In this document: piece after piece, positions 53,955 to 63,475 of the stretch
How the letters are laid out: each line of letters starts with the position of its first letter
Position numbering within the stretch: the first letter of the stretch is position 1
Source of the DNA: Streptomyces flaveolus
GTDB lineage: Bacteria > Actinomycetota > Actinomycetes > Streptomycetales > Streptomycetaceae
Reading direction: 5' to 3'
Assembly: GCF_000716535.1 (NCBI RefSeq)
Contig: NZ_JNWV01000036.1
Span: 189,635 to 253,634, forward strand
Length of the DNA stretch: 64,000 nucleotides
Notes under the pieces: model-generated
The model's database searches: none
What the model saw: the letters and a program-made list of their open reading frames with translations, nothing else
What the model was told of the DNA's origin: nothing
Translations under genes and position numbers: made by a program

Positions 53955-54251
53955 TCACTCCCGGGGGTAGACGACGGCGGTGGCGCCATCGATCTGCATG
54001 ACGTCGACGGTCGCTCCCTGCGGTATCACCAGGGTCTCGTCGTAGGAGCGGGCCGTCCACTCCTCGCCACCGATGCGGACCCTGCCGCCCAGGCCCGTCA
54101 CTTCCGACACGACACGGGCGGAGCGGCCCACCAGCGCATCCGTGCCGAATCGCTCGGTCTGCGGATGGCCCTCGGCCTCGCCACTGGTTCCGGTCTCGGG
54201 GTGGGCGATGTGCTCGCCAAGTGACGTTCGGCCGGACCTGTGCCGGCCACC
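53955..54251 (-). CDS. NfeD-type OB-fold protein, N-terminal membrane part apparently lost
   Basis: The clear part is DALVGRSARVVSEVTGLGGR, then VRIGGEEWTARSYDETLVIP and ATAVVYPRE, the C-terminal OB domain of NfeD. Upstream the frame becomes Arg/Gly-rich with no membrane helices, and starts are only available in that non-coding-like text. The stop is 3 bp before the stomatin-like gene, so coupling is retained. Function is in membrane-protein quality control with the SPFH partner, if it is expressed at all. Confidence 0.6.
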   Translation of the reverse strand, partial: GGRHRSGRTSLGEHIAHPETGTSGEAEGHPQTERFGTDALVGRSARVVSEVTGLGGRVRIGGEEWTARSYDETLVIPQGATVDVMQIDGATAVVYPRE

Positions 54252-54932
54252 CCGACCGCGCCCCGCCCCCACCACCCGACGCCCCCGCCGGCGCACCGGG
54301 CGAGGCAACCCCTGGAGGAGCAGCCGGAGGAACCGGCCGGGCCGCAGCCACCGGGGGAACAGCCGGAGCCGTCACCGGGGGAGCGGCGACCGGCGCCGCG
54401 CCCGCGCCGCGCGACACCACGCCCACCTGCCCCGGCCCGCGCCCACCGTCCCGCTGAGGCTCCCCGCCCCGCCCGCCCGCCGTCTCCTGCGACGCGGCCG
54501 CCTTCCGCGAGACGCCCGCTCTCAGGCTCCTTCCAGGTCGAGAGGCTTCCCCACCCAGCCGGCGCCGGGCGTCGGGCCGGGGGCGACCATCGTCCCGGAT
54601 CGAGGCGTTGCTGTGCTCGCAGGAGGCCTGCGTGGAGGACGTCCTCTGCGATCTGTCGGACGTGCTGGGCTCTGACCGGCGGCGGCGACGCCGCCCGCAC
54701 CGCAGAGCTGGGGCAGACGCCCGACCGGCGGGTCTGGTCTCCGAGACGAGTAGGTCACGGGGGTCTTCGGACCGGCGGGGGCGGCCTGTTACAGCTTGGT
54801 CATGTGTTGGGCGTAGGCCCATGACGCGCGGGAGCCAGGCTCATCGCCGACGTGTCGCCGTCCGCGCGCCGTCGGCTCTTCTCCGCACGCTCGAAAGGAA
54901 CAGCATTGTTCGCTCTCGTTTTCGGAGGTCAC
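54252..54932. other. Pro/Gly/Ala-coding low-complexity DNA, no defined gene
   Basis: Both strands stay open over long stretches because of extreme GC bias (for example AVPPVAAARPVPPAAPP on the minus strand). No domain is recognised. The last 35 bases, with TTTTCGGAGGTCAC, form the leader of the next gene. Confidence 0.35.
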
Positions 54933-55583
54933 ATGCTGTACCTCCTCCTCGTCGCCCTCGTCTCCGTGGCGGTGCTGGGGATCGTCGCGTTCGCACTCCG
55001 CGGCCGTTCCGACCGGCCGTGGACGTACGGGACCTGGGCGGCGACGACGACGGCCACGGTGTTCCTGACGTTCTGGATGAGGCCATCGGGTACGGGCGTG
55101 GTGAAATGCACGGTGAGCAGGGAACTGCTGGAACCGTTCGGCACGACCCAGGGCTGGATGAACGTCGCGCTCTTCGCGAGGGCCGCGCTGCCCCACCTGC
55201 GTGCCGTCGGCGGCAGCATCGTCAATGTGGGCTCGGTCTCGGGACTTGGCGCGGACTGGGGCCTGGCCGCCTACAACGCTGCCAAGGGCGCTGTGGTCAA
55301 CCTGACCAATGCCATGGCGCTCGACCACGGCAGTGAGGGCGTACGGGTCAACGCCGTGCACCCGAGCCTCACCGTCACGGACATGGCGAGGTTCAATCTG
55401 GAGAACGAGGACGTCCTCGCACTCTTCCGCCAGCGAATCCCGATGCAGCGCGCGGCCGAGCCGGACGAGGTCGCCGATGTCATCGCGTTCCTGGCCAGCC
55501 CTGACGCCCGCTTTGTCAACGGTGCCCACATTCCGGTCGACGGCGGACTCAGCGCTTCCAACGGCCAGCCCTGCATGTTCTGA
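54933..55583 (+). CDS. Chimeric ORF: small membrane protein fused in frame to the C-terminal half of an SDR
   Basis: 216 residues from ATG 54933, with an excellent GGAGG four bases upstream. The first 50 residues are two membrane helices (LYLLLVALVSVAVLGIVAFA, WAATTTATVFLTFW). After a short junction near 55090-55150 the frame continues as an SDR from the NAG-distal region: GSIVNVGSVSGLGADWGLAA with catalytic Ser, YNAAKG with Tyr and Lys, VRVNAVHPS and the C-terminal NGAHIPVDGGLSASNGQP. The nucleotide-binding GxxxGxG half is missing, so no dehydrogenase activity is expected. Deletion joined two genes. Confidence 0.7.
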   Translation: MLYLLLVALVSVAVLGIVAFALRGRSDRPWTYGTWAATTTATVFLTFWMRPSGTGVVKCTVSRELLEPFGTTQGWMNVALFARAALPHLRAVGGSIVNVGSVSGLGADWGLAAYNAAKGAVVNLTNAMALDHGSEGVRVNAVHPSLTVTDMARFNLENEDVLALFRQRIPMQRAAEPDEVADVIAFLASPDARFVNGAHIPVDGGLSASNGQPCMF

Positions 55584-55604
55584 GACAGCGGTTCGTAAGC
55601 TTGG

Positions 55605-56250
55605 CGTTTAATGTTGCTGGCTTGATGTTCCTTGATCGACTCGGTGTGTTGGACGGTCTTGCCGACGTCGTGGTGCCTGGCCCGGTGTTCGTTCTTCGAG
55701 CCGACAGGCCGTTCCGGCCCTGGCCGGGACGGTTTCGGTGCGGCCGCCGGACGGGCCGTGGTCGCGCGGACGTTGCGAAGGCCCCGCCGCACTCGGGCGG
55801 GGGTGAGTCGACGGGGCTCGGTCGGTCGTTCCCAAGGACGGCGAAGGTCCTCGGTGAGGGGTCGGGCCAGGCGGCGCTGGGTGTGGGCGGCGATGGTGAG
55901 CCAGGTCTACAGGTCGGCGGTGTCGGTGTGACGGACCTTCTGGGGCGGCCCAGCCGAGGGTCTGTTTCATGAGCCGGACTCTGTGCCTGAGGTCAAATCT
56001 GCGGAGGAAGGACTGCCACCAGCGGTCCACGTCCGCCGGTATGGCGCGGCGGTGGCCGAGCACCACAGCCAGACCGGTTTCGGCTCGCGATCGCCCGGCA
56101 GGCGCTCGGCGACGCTGCCGGTCGGCGCAGGGAGCTGGTCGCGGCGTACCTGGGGAAGGCCACCGGCGAGGCCACGGCCGTCGGGGTTTGAAGCGGCGCC
56201 GGGGTTGCAGCGCCAGGAGCGGACCGAGGTGGTCGATGATGCGGTTCGCC
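55605..56250 (-). pseudogene. Transposase C-terminal remnant
   Basis: Pieces in several minus-strand frames assemble as LPGDREPKPVWLWCS, DVDRWWQSFLRRFDLRHRVR, LMKQTLGWAAPE, an RRGLRNVRATTARPAAAPKP block and a basic end with ESIKEHQASN. This order matches the C-terminal half of a streptomycete DDE transposase family whose members share the WWQSFLRRFDLEH and LMKQTLGW blocks. Several frameshifts are present, and the N-terminal half is absent. Confidence 0.65.
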
Positions 56251-56442
56251 CGTTCGAGGGAATCGGCGGCTCGTGGCTTCGGCCGGTGTAACTAGGCCGG
56301 TTAGCACCCTGCCTGGCTAGTTGTGCTGTCCCGGGACGTTGGTGACAGGCAACACGCCTTGAGCGGTCCTTGAATGGGGCGAGGGCCCCTGGGTTCGGTG
56401 TGGATTGCGACATCGACAACCGGTATCCAGGAGGCCCTCGTT

Positions 56443-56727
56443 GTCCCACCGTAATGCCCCGCTGACGCCGACCGGCAGGCTGCGTCTGGCCCGGTGTGTC
56501 GTTGACGACGGCTGGCCGCTGCGCCGGGCCGCGGAACGCTTCCAGGTCAGCCACACCACCGCCGCCCGCTGGGCCAACCGCTACCGCCGACACGGCACCG
56601 AAGGCATGCACGACCGCTCCAGCCGCCCCCGCCGCGTCCCTCACCAGACCCCTGCCACGATCGAGCAGCAGGTCCTGCGGCTGCGACGCGAGCACCGTAT
56701 CGGCCCGCTCCGGCTGGCCGCCCGCTT
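56443..56727 (+). pseudogene. IS481-family transposase N-terminal fragment
   Basis: From TTG 56443: SHRNAPLTPTGRLRLARCVV, WPLRRAAERFQVSHTTAARW, ANRYRRHGTEGMHDRSSRPR and RLRREHRIGPLRLAARF. This is the double HTH region of IS481 transposases. The DDE core is missing; it is cut at about 56727, where another gene fragment starts. Confidence 0.8.
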
Positions 56728-57161
56728 CGACGCCTGCCCGCGACCCCGGCGGCGCCCTCGCCTTTGCCTGCCTCCTGCTCCTGGCCGACTACGAGGAAGG
56801 CGCGCAGTTCTGGCTCCAGTACGCCGCCGGCGGCGGCCAGGCCACCGGCGCCGTATGCCTGCTCCTCCTCCACCTGCACCGCGGGGAGTGGCGTGACGCG
56901 AAATTCTGGGCGGAACAGATCACCGTCCTCGAGGCGGAGCCCTACCAGTACGCGCCCGTCGCTCACAAAGTCCTCGATACCACCTTCGGCCCCGGAGGCG
57001 TGACCGTCCACCTCGACCTGCCCGACGACGTCGCCGCCGTACCAGAGGAAGCGGTCAGAGACGCCGTCGACGACCTCGCCGTCGACACGCTCGACGGCCT
57101 GGCCATCCCACAGCCAAGCCCGGACCTGGCCCACCAACTGCAAGACTTCGTCTCCCACTGA
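56728..57161 (+). pseudogene. C-terminal part of a hypothetical protein, truncated by the IS481 fragment
   Basis: The frame reads ALAFACLLLLADYEEGAQFW, LQYAAGGGQATGAVCLLLLH, REWRDAKFW-like WRDAKFWAEQITVLEAEP, and ends in DLAHQLQDFVSH at 57161. It looks like the helical C-terminal end of a streptomycete protein that handles large regulatory or repeat proteins, but I cannot name it. No start is present. Confidence 0.5.
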
Positions 57162-57395
57162 GGTCGCAGGTCGACAACTCCCGGGCCGTCGGCGCTTTCG
57201 CACCCTCGAGGGCCCCGGAGCGCCTGTCGGGACGGCGGCCGCGCGAGCTCCCCGCAGGCGACGGAGACAGCATGCGGGACCGCCCCTGAGGATGAGTGAG
57301 CACGGTGAACTCCACCGCGCACCCGGGCGCGGATCGTCGGCGGCTGGGTGGGGAGTGAAGTCCACTCGGAGAGTGGAGACCACGTGAGGCGGACC

Positions 57396-57835
57396 GGGTG
57401 CGCACCGGTCGGTGCGGGGTGCGCATCGAGGGCCTGGCCCACGCCGACGGCCTCCAGCTGGCGCAAGGTGTCGGTGACGTCTTCGTGGTCCTCGGTGAGG
57501 AACTGCTGCGCGAAGTCGATGACGGCGCGGGCGATGCCCTCCGCCGTGTCCGGTCCGGCCTGCGCCCAGGTTCGCAGCGAGGTCACGAAGACCCGCCCGA
57601 GGGCCTCCAGGGCGAAGGTGTCCGCGCACGGCTCGCCGGCCTCCGGGCCGGGCAGCGCGGTGACCGGTACGACGATGCTTTCGGCGACGTCGACGAGCAG
57701 CTCGGGCATCCGCGGTGCAACACCGGCGAACTCGTGGGCGGCGTCGATGTCGTCGGCCTGGGCGGCCCGGAGGTAGCTGAAGGCGCTGATGGCCTCGTGC
57801 GGAGTCATCGGGGTGAGCGGCGTGGTGTCGGGCAT
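57396..57835 (-). CDS. Hypothetical helical protein, 3' end uncertain
   Basis: From ATG 57835 after GTGAGGAGCC: MTPHEAISAFSYLRAAQADD, AAHEFAGVAPRMPELLVDVA, DTFALEALGRVFVTSLRTWA and ARAVIDFAQQFLTEDHED. The composition is convincingly coding for about 145 residues. Past GAHPVRLTW the frame stays open to 56963 but becomes low-complexity and overlaps the opposite gene fragment. The natural end was therefore probably lost. Function unknown. Confidence 0.55.
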
Positions 57836-58691
57836 GTCGGCTCCTCACGTACGGGCCGCCCCGCTGATCGCGGCGGCTCAGAACCGATGCTCGGATCGCG
57901 GCCCTGTGGACAGAGTCCGGCGCCGACGGGGGAGAACTCTCCTCCCTCCGGTTGATCACGATGCGGTCACGGCGGAGAGGTTCTTCAAGGCCGGCGTCAC
58001 ACGAGAGCTGAAAACCGAACCTGTAGAAGGTGACCGGCGGGATAGGCCCGCCCCACCTTTCAGGAGAGCCCCGTGGCGAGCACCGCAGATGAGCCGGAGC
58101 GGCCCCTTGACCGGGGGGAGCAGCCCCCTCCGTGGACCCCTCCATCACCCCCTCCGCGCCCCGTCATCACGGGCCGGACGTTTTTGCAGGTCAGTCCCGG
58201 CGGACAGGGGGGCGGCGCAGGTCCGACAACCCTCTTGCCTCACATGATCGCCCGGGCAAGTCCTAGACGGTCTGTACGGGGTTCAGGGCGGGAGGCGGAC
58301 GGTGGTGAGCCAGTCGTGCATGGCCTCACCGACGCTCTCGCCAACCCCAAGGACTACGACGCCTACGCCGCCCGGGACCAGGTCCGCCAAGCCGAACTCG
58401 AAACAGCACTCAACCAGCAGCCCTGGGGCGCACTGCGTGCGATGCATTCGGCTCCAGCGGTGCGGCCACCGAGTGGGAGTGGGCCGCACCGCGCGCACCG
58501 TCGAGTGCGGTGGCGTCCACTCCACGGTGGACCTCACCCGCACCGCTCCGATCGAGGTCGTCCACCAGCTCGGGGCCACCGGGGAGACCCTCGGAGTCAC
58601 CGGGGAGACCGGATTCGTCGCACGTTGACATGTATGCCTGCCTACATATAGCTTCTCGCTGAGCATTGGCGTTGGAGAAGGTGAGCTGGGG
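57836..58691. other. Unassigned stretch with two possible small reading frames
   Basis: GTG 58073 with AGGAGAGCCCC upstream begins MASTADEPERPLDRGEQPPP, a Pro-rich opening without a known family. Near 58310 the same strand reads GLTDALANPKDYDAYAARDQ, then QAELETALNQQPWGALRA, probably another fragment. The stretch ends with the promoter region of the acyl-CoA operon, including AT-rich TACATATAGCTTCTC near 58643. Confidence 0.35.
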
Positions 58692-59519
58692 ATGGCTGAA
58701 GAACTGGCGAACGGCAATGGCGGCCAGTCACCGGACGGGCAGCCCGTGGGTGACGACACGGTGATCGTGCGGAGTATGGACGGCCCGGTAGCGGTGCTGG
58801 CGATGCGGTACCGGCCGCACAACTTCATGGGGCACGTCCTGCTGGACGCGCTTCTGGAAAGTCTTCGGTGGGCCCAGGACCAGGGCGCGCGGGCCATCCT
58901 GCTCCGTAGCGGACTGCGGAACTTTTCCTCCGGAGCCGACCTGACCCTGTTCGACGACCTCGACGGACAAGAACCGGACATCGACCGGATCGGGTTCCTG
59001 CGCGAGTTCGACGAGCTTCCGATTCCCATCGTGGCCGAGGTGCGCGGTGTCTGTGTAGGCGGTGGATTCGAGCTGGCCCTGGCATGCGACCTGATCGTGG
59101 CCGGCGAGTCGGCGAAGCTCGGATCGGTCGAGGCGACAGTGGGACTGACCCCGCTCTCGGGCGCCGTTCAGCGGCTCACGCAGCGCGCCGGTGCCGCCCG
59201 GGCCAAGGAGATGGCCATGCTGGCCCGCCGATACGATGCGCGGACCCTCGAGCGGTGGAACATCGTCAACCGGGTCGTCGCGGACGACATGCTCGACGAT
59301 GTCGCGATGTCGCTGGCCCAGGAGCTGGGCCACGGAGCCACGGTCGCGCACGCCGCCACCAAGGCGGTCGTGTCATACACGCTCGAGAACGGTGTGCGGG
59401 CCGCGGACGAGAACATGGCCGAGCTGCAGCGCGGTATCTGGTCCTCGCGCGATCTGCAAGAGGGACTGGAGTCGGCCCGCACCAAGGGCCTGGGCTCGGC
59501 TCGATTCGAAGGCAGGTAG
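58692..59519 (+). CDS. Enoyl-CoA hydratase/isomerase (crotonase) family protein
   Basis: 275 residues from ATG 58692. Crotonase features: the acyl-CoA loop NFSSGADLTLFDDL, the oxyanion-hole segment VCVGGGFELALACDLIVAG and VEATVGLTPLSGAVQRL. In classical hydratases two Glu act here; the position after GLxP is not an obvious Glu, so the exact reaction is open. First gene of a three-gene operon with a CoA-transferase and an acetoacetyl-CoA synthetase, 3 bp before the next ATG. Confidence 0.9.
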   Translation: MAEELANGNGGQSPDGQPVGDDTVIVRSMDGPVAVLAMRYRPHNFMGHVLLDALLESLRWAQDQGARAILLRSGLRNFSSGADLTLFDDLDGQEPDIDRIGFLREFDELPIPIVAEVRGVCVGGGFELALACDLIVAGESAKLGSVEATVGLTPLSGAVQRLTQRAGAARAKEMAMLARRYDARTLERWNIVNRVVADDMLDDVAMSLAQELGHGATVAHAATKAVVSYTLENGVRAADENMAELQRGIWSSRDLQEGLESARTKGLGSARFEGR

Positions 59520-59522
59520 GTC

Positions 59523-60761
59523 ATGGCTCTCCCTCTGCACGGCCTGCGCGTCGTCGACTTCACCCGGGTCCTGGCCGGCCCGCACTGCGGGAAGCACCTG
59601 CTGGATCTGGGCGCCGATGTGATCAAGATTGAGCCCCCGACGGGAGACGTGTCCCGTCTCTCCTTCCCGAAGCAGGGAGCGATCAGCGGGTACTACGCAC
59701 AGCAGAACGCCGGCAAGCGCAACATCAGCATCGACCTGAACATCCCCGAAGCGCGGAAGATCGCGCTCGAGTTGTGCGACACGGCCGACGTCGTCATCGA
59801 GAACTTCCGCCCTGGGGCTTTGGGGTTCTTCGGCTTGGACTACGAATCGGTCGCGAGGCGGAACCCCCGCGTGGTCTACGTATCGATGAGTGGCTACGGA
59901 CAGCGTGGACCATGGCGCAGCCGAATGGCGTACGCACCGACGGTGCAGGCCGAGACAGGCTTCACCTCGAACACGCTGCGCCATTTCGACCTTGCCGACG
60001 GTGACGACCGCCAGACGGACCCGCTGTCCCACGCCGACGTCTATACCGGGCTGCACGGGCTGGTCGCGGTGCTTGCGGCGCTGAACCACCGTCACGCCAC
60101 CGGAGAGGGCCAGTACGTCGACGTGGCCATGGCGGCGGTCATGACGTCCATCAACGAGCGCACGCACTACGATCTGTCCGGCATCGACCTCGGCGCTGAG
60201 CCCCCGATCCTTGGCGCGGCGGACGTTAATTTCTTCATCAGTCCGGAAGGGCGCGAGTTCGTCATCTCCGCCAGCCTGGTCAGCAGCCTGACCTTCCCGT
60301 TCTACCTCAACGCGATGCGGCGACACGACTTGGCCGACGATCCGCTGTTCCGTACACCGGAGCTGAGGGCCCGTCACATCCACAAGCTGCGAGCCATCGT
60401 GCAGACCTGGATCTACACCTTTGACGACATGGCATCGCTCGACGCGCAACTGGACGAGGCGAAGATGGCGAGCGGATACGTGCGCACGCCGGAGGACTTC
60501 GCGGCCGGTGAGTGGGCCCAGACCTGGCCCGCCGTCCGGGAGGTGCCCGACCGGGCAGGAGGCCGAATCACCATCCCCGGCTCGCCCTGGCACTTCGGAA
60601 GCAACAACGAAGAGCCCGCGGCGGTCGAGCAGATCCCGGCGTTCCAGGGTGAACACAACCACGCCGTCCTGAGTGAACTCGGCTACGACGAGGACACGAT
60701 CGCGAATCTTGTCGCCAAGGGCGCCCTGGTGGAGCCGGACCGCGAAACGGTCGAGCCATGA
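59523..60761 (+). CDS. CaiB/BaiF-type (class III) CoA-transferase
   Basis: 412 residues. N-terminal VVDFTRVLAGPHCGKHLLDL and GADVIKIEPPTGD bind CoA. GKRNISIDLNIPEARKIALE, NFRPGALGFFGLDYES and YVSMSGYGQRGPW are standard blocks. The catalytic Asp of the family is expected in the segment around DVYTGLHGLVAVLAAL. Moves CoA between carboxylic acids such as succinate and a second acid. The stop overlaps the next start by 4 bp (ATGA). Confidence 0.93.
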   Translation: MALPLHGLRVVDFTRVLAGPHCGKHLLDLGADVIKIEPPTGDVSRLSFPKQGAISGYYAQQNAGKRNISIDLNIPEARKIALELCDTADVVIENFRPGALGFFGLDYESVARRNPRVVYVSMSGYGQRGPWRSRMAYAPTVQAETGFTSNTLRHFDLADGDDRQTDPLSHADVYTGLHGLVAVLAALNHRHATGEGQYVDVAMAAVMTSINERTHYDLSGIDLGAEPPILGAADVNFFISPEGREFVISASLVSSLTFPFYLNAMRRHDLADDPLFRTPELRARHIHKLRAIVQTWIYTFDDMASLDAQLDEAKMASGYVRTPEDFAAGEWAQTWPAVREVPDRAGGRITIPGSPWHFGSNNEEPAAVEQIPAFQGEHNHAVLSELGYDEDTIANLVAKGALVEPDRETVEP

Positions 60762-62818
60762 CGGGGCAGCGGGAACTCCGGCCGCCGCACGACCCTGAAA
60801 CCGAGGTGACGGCGCCGCCGTCCCCCACGGCGACGGAGCGGACCGCGATCGAACGACCGGTGTGGGTTCCCACACAGCGATCCATCGACCAGGCCAGGAT
60901 CACTCACTTCGCCCGGTACGTTGCCGAGCACTACGACGTGCAGCCCGAGAGCTACGAGGAACTGTGGCGGTGGTCAGTCACCGACCTCGACGCCTTCTGG
61001 ACCGCAGTGGCGGACTTCTTCGACGTGCCATGGACCGACCGTCCGTCCCGCACACTTGTCCCGGGCCGGATGCCAGGCACCCAGTGGTTCCCCGGCGGAA
61101 CCACCAACTACGTCTCGCAGGTCTTCCGCCACTCCACCGGCACAGCCGTGATCGCTCGCAATGAGCTCGGTGAGTCGACTTCGCTGACGTGGCCGCAACT
61201 GCGTACAGCAGTGGCGTCCTTCGCAGCGACACTGCGAGCCAACGGTGTCATCGCCGGTGATCGTGTTGTTGGGTACATGCCCGACATCGCGGAAGCCGTC
61301 ATCGCGTTCCTGGCCACGGCCAGCATCGGCGCCATCTGGGCCGGCTGCGCCCAGGACTTGGCGGTGCCCTCGGCAGCCGAGCGGCTCGCCCAACTCGACC
61401 CGGCTGTTCTGGTGTTCGCCACCGGACACCACCACCGCGGCCGATTCGTGGACCGAACCGACGCGGCACGTGCTCTCGCCGCTCGGATGCCGGCGCTGCG
61501 GCTGCAAGTAGTCGTGCCGCGAGGTCCGTTCCAGGACCCAGTGCCGGCAGGCCCGGACGGCGTCCGGCAGATCACCTGGTCGGAGGCGGTGGCCGACGAG
61601 GCCGAACTGGAGGTGACGCCAGTCCCGTTCGATCACCCCCTCTGGGTACTGTTCTCCTCGGGTACCACCGGCGTGCCCAAAGGCATCGTCCATGGACACG
61701 GCGGCGTCCTGCTCGAGCAGCTGAAAAGCGCGGCCCTGCACACCGACCTCCGCCACACGGACCGCTTCTTCTGGTACACCACGCTCAACTGGATGATGTG
61801 GAACGCTCGGAACGCGGGTCTGCTGACGGGCGCCGCGATCGTCTGCTTCGACGGCACCCCGACGGCCACCTCGCTGTGGAACGTCGCTGCCGCGGAGCGT
61901 GTCACAGCACTCGGCGTCAGCCCCAGCTATCTGGAACTCACCCGCAACGCCGGCGTGCGCCCGGCCCAGGACTTCGACCTGTCGGCCCTGCGGTTCCTTG
62001 GCAGCACCGGGTCGGTGCTGAGCCCGCACACCCACCGCTGGATCGCCGACGAGCTGGGACCTGACGTCATGGTCGGATCGACCTCCGGCGGGACCGACGT
62101 CGTCAGTGCCTTCGTCGGCTCGGTTCCGACCGTGCCGATCCACGCGGGTGAGTTGTCCGTCCGTTGTCTCGGCGTCGACCTGCAGGCGTGGACGGACGCC
62201 GGCGAACCCGTGGTCGACGGTGTCGGCGACCTGGTGGTCGTCAAGCCGATGCCGTCGATGCCCGTGCGATTCTGGAACGACCCGGACGGAGAGCGCTACC
62301 GCGCGGCCTACTTCAACGCATTCGAAGGGGTCTGGCGGCATGGTGACTGGATCACGCTCACGAGCCGCGGCTCGGTGATCGTGCACGGCCGCTCCGACGC
62401 GACGCTGAATCGTCACGGCATCCGTATGGGCAGCAGCGACATCTATCGAGCGGTCGAATCGCTCGGCGAGGTCGAGGAAGCCCTGGTCGTCGGAGTCGAA
62501 GAGCCTGACGGCGGATACTGGATGCCATTGTTCGTCGTGCTGCAGGATAACGCGCCGCTGACTGAGGAACTGCGTCAGCGGATCCTCGCCGTCGTCCGTG
62601 ACGAGGTGTCCCCGCGTCATGTTCCTGATGAAGTCATCGCCGCTCCAGGTGTGCCGCACACCCGGACCGGCAAGAAGGTCGAGGTCCCGATCAAGAAGAT
62701 CCTCGCCGGACTGACCGACGGAGTCATCGCGGACGACACGCTCGACCGGCCCGAGCTGATCGACTTCTACCGATTGGTCGGCGCCAGTCGACGCAACACA
62801 CCGCCCTCTGGCACTTGA
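60758..62818 (+). CDS. Acetoacetyl-CoA synthetase-type acyl-CoA ligase
   Basis: 686 residues. Acetyl-CoA-synthetase N-domain, then the ANL signature: LFSSGTTGVPKGIVHGHGG (P-loop), FWYTTLNWMMWNARNAGLLT, GSTSGGTDVVSAF, FEGVWRHGDWITLTSRG and the C-terminal catalytic Lys in TRTGKKVEVPIKKIL. The WMMWNA and TSGGTDV blocks point to acetoacetate-CoA ligase rather than acetyl-CoA synthetase. With the CoA-transferase and crotonase it suggests use of a ketone-body-like or branched short-chain acid. The exact substrate is unproven. Confidence 0.9.
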   Translation: MTGQRELRPPHDPETEVTAPPSPTATERTAIERPVWVPTQRSIDQARITHFARYVAEHYDVQPESYEELWRWSVTDLDAFWTAVADFFDVPWTDRPSRTLVPGRMPGTQWFPGGTTNYVSQVFRHSTGTAVIARNELGESTSLTWPQLRTAVASFAATLRANGVIAGDRVVGYMPDIAEAVIAFLATASIGAIWAGCAQDLAVPSAAERLAQLDPAVLVFATGHHHRGRFVDRTDAARALAARMPALRLQVVVPRGPFQDPVPAGPDGVRQITWSEAVADEAELEVTPVPFDHPLWVLFSSGTTGVPKGIVHGHGGVLLEQLKSAALHTDLRHTDRFFWYTTLNWMMWNARNAGLLTGAAIVCFDGTPTATSLWNVAAAERVTALGVSPSYLELTRNAGVRPAQDFDLSALRFLGSTGSVLSPHTHRWIADELGPDVMVGSTSGGTDVVSAFVGSVPTVPIHAGELSVRCLGVDLQAWTDAGEPVVDGVGDLVVVKPMPSMPVRFWNDPDGERYRAAYFNAFEGVWRHGDWITLTSRGSVIVHGRSDATLNRHGIRMGSSDIYRAVESLGEVEEALVVGVEEPDGGYWMPLFVVLQDNAPLTEELRQRILAVVRDEVSPRHVPDEVIAAPGVPHTRTGKKVEVPIKKILAGLTDGVIADDTLDRPELIDFYRLVGASRRNTPPSGT

Positions 62819-62914
62819 GAGTCGTCGCCACTCCATAGGAGGATCGAGCTGCACCACCGAACACAGCGCCGCTGCGACGATTCCGACTCATCCGCCGCTT
62901 GGTATCCGACACCC

Positions 62915-62952
62915 GCAGTGGGCCCGGCATCTTCATCCGCCGGGCCCACTGC
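62915..62952 (+). terminator. Terminator of the acyl-CoA operon
   Basis: Perfect 13-bp arms GCAGTGGGCCCGG and CCGGGCCCACTGC with a 12-nt loop, followed by GTCGTTTCC. Confidence 0.85.
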
Positions 62953-63106
62953 GAGTCGTTTCCCTTCATCCGTCTGCGGTCATCACCGTCACTGACCGCC
63001 GACCACTGGCGGGGTCCGCGGACGACTGCTGCCTCATAGGGCCGGCACAACGCATTCACTGATCATTTCAGAATGAGTTTGGTTCAGGGCCTCGGCAATT
63101 GGGCTG
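62953..63106. other. Short gap; probable left end of the IS5-like element
   Basis: No gene. The AT-richer DNA at 63060-63095 (CATTTCAGAATGAGTTTG) may hold the left inverted repeat of the following element. Confidence 0.3.
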
Positions 63107-63475
63107 GTGGGCGGCAGAGTGCTGCGGGTATCGGATGATCTTGTGCCTGATGATCTGTGGGATCGTGTCGCTCCGCTGCTCCCGTCTCGCCCGCCGCGGC
63201 GCCGGCGGTATCCGGGCCGGCTGCCGGCGGATGACCGTGCGGCGCTGCGCGGGATCGTTCATGTCCTGCGCACGGGTGTGACCTGGGCGGACGTGCCGAG
63301 CGAGACGATCGGCTGCAGCGGGGTGACGTGCTGGCGGCGCCTGCGGGACTGGACCGAGGCCGGCGTCTGGCCCCGTCTGCACGAGATCCTCCTCGCGGAA
63401 CTCCGCGCGGCGGGCCTGCTGGACATGGACGACTCCACGATCGATGGCTCGCACGTCCGGGCCCTGAAAGGGGGG
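63107..63475 (+). pseudogene. IS5-family transposase, interrupted after its first catalytic block
   Basis: VSDDLVPDDLWDRVAPLLPS, ALRGIVHVLRTGVTWADVP and TCWRRLRDWTEAGVWPRLHE lead to DDSTIDGSHVRALKGG, which has the first catalytic Asp. Similarity stops at 63475, where IS3-type sequence begins in the same frame. The remainder of the gene does not reappear before the window end. Confidence 0.8.

Noticed and set aside
54240..54824. A Pro-rich plus-strand reading frame of almost 200 codons.
   Set aside because: Low-complexity, no start signal, and an equally open opposite strand; typical of GC-driven chance frames.
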